Source: Capronia americana
Lineage: Eukaryota; Ascomycota; Eurotiomycetes; Chaetothyriales; Herpotrichiellaceae
DNA length: 64,000 nt
Direction: 5' to 3'
Assembly (NCBI GenBank): GCA_016110215.1
Contig: JADWQD010000018.1
Span: forward strand, 840,353-904,352
The notes below the pieces were generated by a model that worked only from the letters and a program-made list of their open reading frames with translations, did no database searches and was not told the DNA's origin. Every line of letters starts with the position of its first letter. Within the stretch, counting starts at the first letter, position 1. The translations under genes and the position numbers were made by a program. Positions 57,770-64,000 of this stretch are shown in pieces.

Positions 57770-59659
57770 TCAGTCAAAACCCTCGAAAGTAGCACCTTGA
57801 TCCGCTGCCTGGGCTTGCTGGTGTCGAACCTGTTTGATCATGTCCGAAGTCTCAGCTTCATATCGTCTCTGATCTTCTGTCATCTTCGTAACCCTTTCGA
57901 ATTCTTTCTTCGCTTCCCTTTTGGACCGCTTGACTTCTTTGCTTGCTTTGTGCTCGAGCTTTTCTGACCAGGCAACAGTGCTCTTCCGTTTCTTTGAATC
58001 TGCCGGTTTGCTCTTGGGCCCTTCCGCAAGCATCTGTTTTCGATGTTGTTCACGCTGCTTGTCCTTGTAACGGTAGTTGTCCCAGTCAACTTCCGGACTC
58101 TTGTATGGTGGTAGCTTGACGTTCTTGAGTTCTGCAATCTTCGGCATCTTCAAAAGACCCCATGCACCGGCATGATCATGCCAATCAATCTGAGCCAGAG
58201 TGAAGATCGACTTTGCCTCATGTTTAGAGTAACTCCGGACCCAGCTGACAAATGCTCGTTGAGCCTTATCATGCAGAGCTCGGTCGCCGAGGACAATCTC
58301 CTGGAACCTCTCCTGAGCCGCAAAGCATTCCTCGTCTGATACGGAGATATTGGGTTCCGCCAGGGGCTCGATGGGAGTGTGGCGCACTCTCAAGAATTCG
58401 ACATAATCTTTCTCATCAGGAAGTAAGAACACCACACTGACGCCTTTTCGACCAGCGCGACCGGCACGTCCACATCGATGCAGAAAGACTTTAGGATCAG
58501 ATGGAGGATCTAACTGCACGACGAGGTCCACAGCTGGTACGTCCAGGCCCCTGGCGGCAACATCTGTTGTCAAAAGTACAGCTGGAGAAGCCGAATTGGT
58601 GAAGCGAACAAAATTCTTTTCTCGAACGTTTGCTGGGTGCTTACCGTGCAAAGGTACCAGGATCACATCTGAAGGCAGAATGGCGGGCAGTAAAGCTTGG
58701 AAGTAGTCCACAGCAGCGCAGGTTGACAAATACACGATGGTCCTCAATGGCATGGGGTCCAGTCGTTGCAATAGAAGCGCCAGTGCAGAGAACTTTTCTG
58801 AAGCCCTTGTGACGGCATATGTCATTTGCAGACTGGCCGGTGTCCGCTTGTCTTGCACTCCATTTGCGCCTCTGACTTTGACCTCGATCTTGACCGGGTT
58901 CCGTAGCCCCACGCGAATAAGCTGATCCACCGCTTCGCTTACGCTGGCACTGAAAAGCCCTGTTCGCCTTTCTTTCGGCAACAGATTGAGAATCTTGGTG
59001 AGGTCGTCTTTGAAGCCATGGTCAAGTAAGCGGTCAGCTTCGTCAAGGACCAGTACTTCGAAGGAGGATTTGGGATAGTGGACATCTCGAGACGTCATGA
59101 TATCAAGCAGGCGGCCTGGCGTCGCGATAAGGACATTTGGCGCGGTCTTCAGGAACTTGCTCAGATCTTGCGCTGGAGTGGTCGATCCACCTACAAGCAG
59201 CTGCGGAATGATTTTGTGACTCGACCGGGCGAAACTCTCCACAGCGGTCTCCCCGCCAGTGGCCTCTGAAACGTCTAGTGGCGCCAGTTCTGCAGCAGAA
59301 GCAGGGTGAAATCGTAATAGGGAAACGAGGACATTGTATATCTGCGTAGCCAATTCCCGGGTAGGTGAAATAATGATGGCACCAACATGATGCTTCTTGA
59401 TTGGTTCTTCCAGCCTCAGCAGCTTTTCCACGACCGGTATGAGATAAGCCAATGTCTTGCCGCTGCCCGTGACAGCCTCTACCACGACGTCCTTGTAGGC
59501 CATAAAAAGAGGAATTGTCGAGGCTTGAACGGGGGTCATGCGAGTGAAATTCAACGAGGACACTGCCTCGACAATCCAGGGCGAGAGTGGAGGGGTGAGA
59601 GCATCCCATGCGCGGGAGGATGCTCTCTTTGAGTGCTCTTTCCCTCTGTCGGGAGCCAT
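57770..59659 (-). CDS. SPB4: ATP-dependent rRNA helicase SPB4 (DEAD-box)
   Basis: This single exon encodes 629 aa from the ATG at 59659; the open frame upstream to 59803 has no conserved content. SPB4 works in the nucleolus on 27S pre-rRNA for the 60S subunit. All DEAD-box motifs are visible: Q motif FTRMTPVQASTIPLF, motif I AVTGSGKT, Ia PTRELATQ, Ib TPGRLLD, II VLDEADR, III SAS, V TTDVAARGLD and VI HRCGRAGRAGR. The long charged Lys/Glu-rich C terminus with LPPYKSPEVDWDNY and KYKDK-like runs is typical of this subfamily (DDX55/Spb4). It is transcribed towards the SDR pseudogene. Confidence 0.95.
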   Translation of the reverse strand: MAPDRGKEHSKRASSRAWDALTPPLSPWIVEAVSSLNFTRMTPVQASTIPLFMAYKDVVVEAVTGSGKTLAYLIPVVEKLLRLEEPIKKHHVGAIIISPTRELATQIYNVLVSLLRFHPASAAELAPLDVSEATGGETAVESFARSSHKIIPQLLVGGSTTPAQDLSKFLKTAPNVLIATPGRLLDIMTSRDVHYPKSSFEVLVLDEADRLLDHGFKDDLTKILNLLPKERRTGLFSASVSEAVDQLIRVGLRNPVKIEVKVRGANGVQDKRTPASLQMTYAVTRASEKFSALALLLQRLDPMPLRTIVYLSTCAAVDYFQALLPAILPSDVILVPLHGKHPANVREKNFVRFTNSASPAVLLTTDVAARGLDVPAVDLVVQLDPPSDPKVFLHRCGRAGRAGRKGVSVVFLLPDEKDYVEFLRVRHTPIEPLAEPNISVSDEECFAAQERFQEIVLGDRALHDKAQRAFVSWVRSYSKHEAKSIFTLAQIDWHDHAGAWGLLKMPKIAELKNVKLPPYKSPEVDWDNYRYKDKQREQHRKQMLAEGPKSKPADSKKRKSTVAWSEKLEHKASKEVKRSKREAKKEFERVTKMTEDQRRYEAETSDMIKQVRHQQAQAADQGATFEGFD

Positions 59660-60207
59660 GGCTGTGGGTGAAATGCAGACAGTCGGTGTTGAAGGGAAAA
59701 GTGAAGCGCAGATGAGGGAAAGCAGAGAAAAGTCTCCGGCTGTGCTTCGGCAAATATTCTTTATCGATACGCCGAGGATTTTCTCAGACGCGAGTGCGAC
59801 CACGTCCTCGCACCGCTTCTCCGCACTTGTGGTGTTTCAATCCCGAGCCGGTACCCTAGTTAGGCACTTAGGTCAGTGAATGGTTGCACCGATGTTTCCT
59901 CACAAGTCCCGTGTCTATGGATAAGATACCCCGCTCAAATTCAAGGATATACGCTGACCAACATTGCCCGAGTGTTGCGGTAAGATGGACGACTTGTGGA
60001 GAAGATCAGCTTACAGGGAAGAGGATCAAGGAAAGGTAAAGCTTCGACTGTGCTGTGGCTGTAAACCCTGCTCATAAAGTGACCCATACCCAACCGATTC
60101 CTCTGCTCTAACATCAATCCATCCTTGCCGGCCGTGCTTCCACTCTGGGTGCGCAGGAAACCGTGCTGGAAGTGCTCTCGATCACAAACGGCTTGTAACC
60201 CATCAAC
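59660..60207. promoter_or_regulatory. Divergent promoter region, SPB4 / FAD monooxygenase
   Basis: This 548-bp spacer lies between divergent starts. No gene or clear operator is seen. Confidence 0.5.
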
Positions 60208-61846
60208 ATGTCCTCACTGCGAGTGGGTATCGTCGGAGCCGGCATCGGCGGCCTTGCAGCAGCCATTGCTATATCTCGTACGGGGTGTAGTGTCACCATC
60301 TTGGAACAGGGTGCAGACATAGGAGAAATTGGTGCCGGAATCCAGCTCCATCCGAATGTATCTCGACTCATGATCCGCTGGGGCGTCGATAAGATCATTG
60401 AGAATGACCTTGTCGAGCCTGATTCTATCAACACTTGGGACTATGTCAATGAAGAATTACGTCTTATTGGGCGTACGGATCCAAAAGAGATGAAGAAGAA
60501 AGCCGGATTCCCCTGGTGGGTCGTTCGTCGGGACCACCTCTACACGGGCCTTGCTCAGTCTGTTTCTGAGCACGGTGCAAAGTTGATCATCAATGCCAGA
60601 GTCGAGAAGATTGACGACAGCTCCTCCCCCATCAAGGTCAGCACTTCCTCCTGCCAAACTTACGAGTTCGATCTCCTGGTTGGAGCCGACGGCCTCAAGT
60701 CCACCGTCAGGCAGTATCTCTATCCAGGTCTGATGCCGTACGCTCCGAACAAATTATGTGCCTATCGTGGTATCCTGCCGTTCTCTCTGTTGTATAAAGA
60801 AATACCGGAAGCGACACTGTATGTGGGCAACAGATTGGATACATGGGTCGGATCCAAAGGGTAGGTAGAGCATGACTCAAAATGCAACTGAAGACTCAAC
60901 TTACATGTATCTAGCTATGTGCTTCTGTACCCTACAAGTGGAGGGAAGGAGCTCAACGTTGTGACCGCGGCCGAGTCGAGGGACTATGTGACCAAAATGG
61001 AAGATATCGATATCGAGGATTTCTATGGGTTCGCTACCCCGGTTTATCTGATTGTGCATTGGCTAACGTGCAACTGGTAGGTTCTATGCCGACTTCCACC
61101 CGTTCATACAGAAAGTGCTACGACTTGTCAAATACACCAAGCGCTGGCCGTTGCTGCAAACTCCGCGAATGCCCTCCTGGTCCAACAAGCACAAGAACAT
61201 CGTGATGATGGGTGATGCGGTGCATGCTATGCAGAATCACATGGCACAAGGCGCCGGGACCGCCATCGAGGACGGCGCATTTTTGGGCCAAGTCACCAGC
61301 GAGATCGTGCGCGGAGTCATTACCGTCCCAGAAGCCGTCAGCCTCTTCGAGCAAAGACGGATGCCCAAGGCCTGGATCAAACAGCAACTCAGCTTCCACT
61401 CAGGGACTATGTACTCCTTGGCACGACCTGAAGAACGCGAAAATCGAAACAAGGCCGGGCGGTTCGAAGTTGCCCGTTGGGAGCACAACCCTGCTCGACA
61501 GGAACTAAGCCATATCGAATACCGCAGCTGGATCGTAAGCCGCTGCGCCGAGACGGTCAAGTCACTCTGGTACTACGACGCCGAGGCCGACGCTGACAAC
61601 GCGGTTCTGGAGTATCTCATGAACCGAGGCAAAGTGGACGACTTCACTCAGATCAGCGAGAACCTGCGCCACAAGTGGAGTTCCATCGCGTCTGGGAACG
61701 GCGTCGACGGGACTTGGGCGGAGCCTGAGGTTGACTATCAGCATATGAAGAACTCGCTATACAAGACAAACGGCACGACCAGGGACGGTATCCGAGAGTA
61801 CGGTCTGCACGAGGAGGAATATAGTCGATTCGGGAAGGGCTTGTGA
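60208..61846 (+). CDS. FAD-dependent aromatic monooxygenase (salicylate hydroxylase-like)
   Basis: Exons 60208-60860, 60915-61028 and 61081-61846 join in frame to 510 aa. Class A flavin monooxygenases hydroxylate aromatic acids with NAD(P)H and oxygen. The FAD Rossmann motif is VGIVGAGIGGLAAAIAISR, the DG motif LLVGADGLKSTVR and the GD motif VMMGDAVHAMQNHMAQGA with the following GTAIEDG. The family member is close to salicylate or 6-hydroxynicotinate 1-monooxygenase, but the substrate is not determined by sequence. The second donor (GTTCGC) is weak and the exon 2 end is less sure. It is convergent with a tartrate/malate dehydrogenase gene, with only about 30 bp between stops. Confidence 0.87.
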
Positions 61847-61876
61847 TAGTATTGTCTTCTCGACTACAACTCTGCC

Positions 61877-62974
61877 CTATTTCCCCAGTGCCAGAATCTC
61901 CTGTTCAATAGCGTCGCCGAAGCTCTTAGTGTTGCCTTTCCCTCCCATGTCCGCCGTGATGACGTGGTCCTCTGACCTTACAAGCACATTCTCGACCGCC
62001 TTCAGGACCGCGGCAGCAGCGTCCTTGAAACCAAAGTGTTCCAGCATCATCTGACCTGCCCAGATCATCCCCACCGGATTCGCTATCCCCTTGCCAGCGA
62101 TATCCGGCGCACTGCCGTGGACGGGCTCGAAGAGACTCGGAAACTGTCCGGTCGGGTTGATGTTCCCCGAAGGCGCGATGCCGATTGTGCCCGTGCACGC
62201 AGGCCCCAGGTCGGACAGGATATCTCCAAACAGGTTGCTGCCGACGATGACGTCGAAAATCTGAGGCCGCTGGACGAAATGCGCGGTCAAAATGTCAATG
62301 TGGTACTTGTCGACCTTCACGTCCGGGTAGGCCTTCTGCATGTTCTCGACCCTCGTGTCCCAGTACGGCATCGTGATGCTGATGCCATTGCTCTTCGTCG
62401 CGCTCGTCAGGTGCTTCTTCGGCCGACTCTGCGCGAGCTCGAACGCGTACTTGAGAACTCTGTCGACGCCCGTCCTCGTCATGACCGTCTCTTGGATGAC
62501 CGTCTCTCGGTCCGTGCCCTCGAAGATCTTGCCCCCAATGCTGCTGTACTCGCCCTCGGTGTTCTCCCTCACGATCCAGAAATCAATGTCCCCCGGCTTG
62601 CGGCCCGCAAGCGGACACCTCACCCCGGGCATCAACCGCGCGGGCCTCAAGTTGATGTACTGGTCGAATTCCCTCCTGAACTTCAACAAACTGCCCCACA
62701 GACTGACGTGGTCGGGCACCTGATCCGGCATGCCCACCGCGCCGAAGTAGATGGCGTCGAACTTGGACAGCGTTGCGTTCCAATCTTTAGGCATCATGTC
62801 GCCATGTTGGCGGTAGTACTCGCAGCTTGCGAAGTCGAACTCTTCAAATTCTAGCTGGAGGTCGAAGACCTTGGCCGCCGCTTGGAGGCAGCGCACGCCA
62901 TAAGGCATAACTTCTGTTCCGATGCCATCGCCGGGGATGACGGCGATTTTGAGTTTCTTCTGCTGCTGGCCCAT
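61877..62974 (-). CDS. Tartrate dehydrogenase/decarboxylase-type (D-malate) beta-decarboxylating dehydrogenase
   Basis: This single exon encodes 365 aa. Enzymes of this group oxidise tartrate, D-malate or related 2-hydroxy acids with NAD and decarboxylate the product. The N terminus IAVIPGDGIGTEVMPYGVRC, REFDQYINLRPARLMPGV, IVRENTEGEYSSIGG and the metal/NAD signatures NLFGDILSDLGPA and PVHGSAPDIAGKG are all present. The IVRENTEGEYS wording and the short length match the bacterial/fungal tartrate dehydrogenase (TtuC) branch and not the LEU2 branch seen at 2047-3216. The C terminus ends LGK, with no PTS1. It ends about 30 bp from the convergent monooxygenase gene. Confidence 0.9.
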   Translation of the reverse strand: MGQQQKKLKIAVIPGDGIGTEVMPYGVRCLQAAAKVFDLQLEFEEFDFASCEYYRQHGDMMPKDWNATLSKFDAIYFGAVGMPDQVPDHVSLWGSLLKFRREFDQYINLRPARLMPGVRCPLAGRKPGDIDFWIVRENTEGEYSSIGGKIFEGTDRETVIQETVMTRTGVDRVLKYAFELAQSRPKKHLTSATKSNGISITMPYWDTRVENMQKAYPDVKVDKYHIDILTAHFVQRPQIFDVIVGSNLFGDILSDLGPACTGTIGIAPSGNINPTGQFPSLFEPVHGSAPDIAGKGIANPVGMIWAGQMMLEHFGFKDAAAAVLKAVENVLVRSEDHVITADMGGKGNTKSFGDAIEQEILALGK

Positions 62975-64000
62975 GATGGTGGATATACTGAGTACAGTGC
63001 TGTCCAGAAGCCGGAGAAAAGACCAAGTAATTTATATTGACATGATATCACAGGCGAAAGTGAGGAGAATCCCAGCCAGGTGCAACGAATTATATAACAT
63101 CACTGACCGGGCGTGACCGGGGTAACCTTTTCGCGGACAAAGCTTTCTCCGCGTGGTCCTCGTTTCGCTCATTGCGAAGTCGGAGTCCAAGCCGGCGGAC
63201 AGAAGCCTCAGTACGGCTTCTGAGAGATGCTTCAGGCAAATTATAAGCATCATTTACGGAGTGTTATTCCCGGTGCGCGGAGTGATGGTTGTTGCAATGA
63301 CAATACCGATGTGAGAGAAAGGTCAGGTTAATTAGATCTTTCCGCCCAAAATATGACCGAAGTGAACCTGAAGCGAAGCTTTACCAAGCACATAATTACA
63401 TATCATTCGTAGTCGACCTGGTCCAGTGTTAATTAGCAATTCAGTCATATCCAACAACGCACTTTCGGCCATGACTTCGTTCGCAGGGGCGAATACACCG
63501 GGACCTTGGAATTTGCAGCACCAGAGCGGACTCACTTTTTGTACATATTAACCCTTAACTTCACAGCACACAGCACCTCCAAGTCACTCAAGGCGACCAG
63601 CGCTAAACACCGCAGTAACACGACATTGTTAAGTTTGCGAACTCAACAAGCTGATCACATTTCGGCGTCTAAACTGCCTATCCTTCTAAACACCGGCGGT
63701 AGCAATGTCCCACTGTACATACGCGTCCTGATCCAATCAGTAGTTGAGACGAGACGAGCTCCATCGAAACTTCCCTTTTAACTCATTTCCCGCAAAGCCA
63801 AAATAAAACAAATCACATACTCCGTCCAGAAGAAGTACCAACTACTCATGCATCGACGAGGCTGATTATCAGAAATGGCATGGATCCAGGATGCCAGATT
63901 GGCTCTAACTGCTAGGTAGATATCGAGCCAGGTGACAAAATAAGTGGCACACCTTATTTTTGTAAAAATGCGCAAATATGCATTGCGCAACTGCACACCA
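62975..64000. other. Intergenic region at the right edge
   Basis: About 1 kb upstream of the dehydrogenase gene, AT-richer than the rest of the window. Small ORFs on both strands have no family content. Nothing is supported. Confidence 0.5.

Noticed and set aside
62036..62854. 272-codon plus ORF antisense to the tartrate dehydrogenase
   Set aside because: Asp/Arg-rich shadow of a GC-rich coding strand, with no motif.

Overview
The window comes from a filamentous ascomycete (Pezizomycotina). Most genes carry several short introns (about 48-75 bp) with GT...AG borders, and the gene families are typical of that group: Zn(II)2Cys6 regulators, many MFS transporters, a NACHT-ankyrin NLR, HeLo-like domains, an Ish1-repeat protein and a metacaspase. 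I cannot place it to genus. Exon borders were derived by hand from splice signals and reading-frame continuity.

Layout. (1) 0-11.2 kb looks like a small metabolic cluster: a LEU1-like isopropylmalate dehydratase (cut by the window edge), a LEU2-like isopropylmalate dehydrogenase ending in a possible peroxisomal signal, a Dal5-type permease, a TRI12-type efflux pump and a Zn2Cys6 regulator. (2) 11.3-22.4 kb is mostly housekeeping: a metacaspase without prodomain, a single-pass membrane protein, two conserved unknowns, a seven-repeat Ish1 protein and a Dap1-type haem protein. (3) 23-37 kb is an NLR and cell-death neighbourhood. It holds a HeLo-like protein ending in a HET-s-like amyloid motif, a neighbouring protein with two more copies of the motif, an unknown Pro-rich protein, a NACHT-ankyrin NLR with a matching motif at its extreme N terminus, a Pho84-like phosphate permease and a second protein with a HeLo-like N-terminal domain. 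(4) 37.5-44.7 kb has riboflavin synthase, a repeat-rich intergenic stretch and a PPR1/uaY-like regulator. (5) 44.7-50.9 kb is about 6 kb without a supportable gene and is rich in GTACTCGTAC-like words. (6) 50.9-64 kb has an MFS transporter, a family III CoA-transferase, a broken short-chain dehydrogenase, the SPB4 helicase, and a convergent FAD monooxygenase / tartrate dehydrogenase pair.

The most interesting system is the NLR with its HeLo-like/amyloid partner(s). The shared motif suggests that the NLR templates amyloid folding of a membrane-targeting effector, as NWD2/HET-S does in Podospora. The domain order is different (NACHT-ankyrin), the motif wording is divergent, and one motif protein carries no evident HeLo domain. 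The LEU1/LEU2-like tandem beside pumps and a regulator is the second point of interest: it resembles leucine-type chain-elongation enzymes recruited into specialised metabolism.
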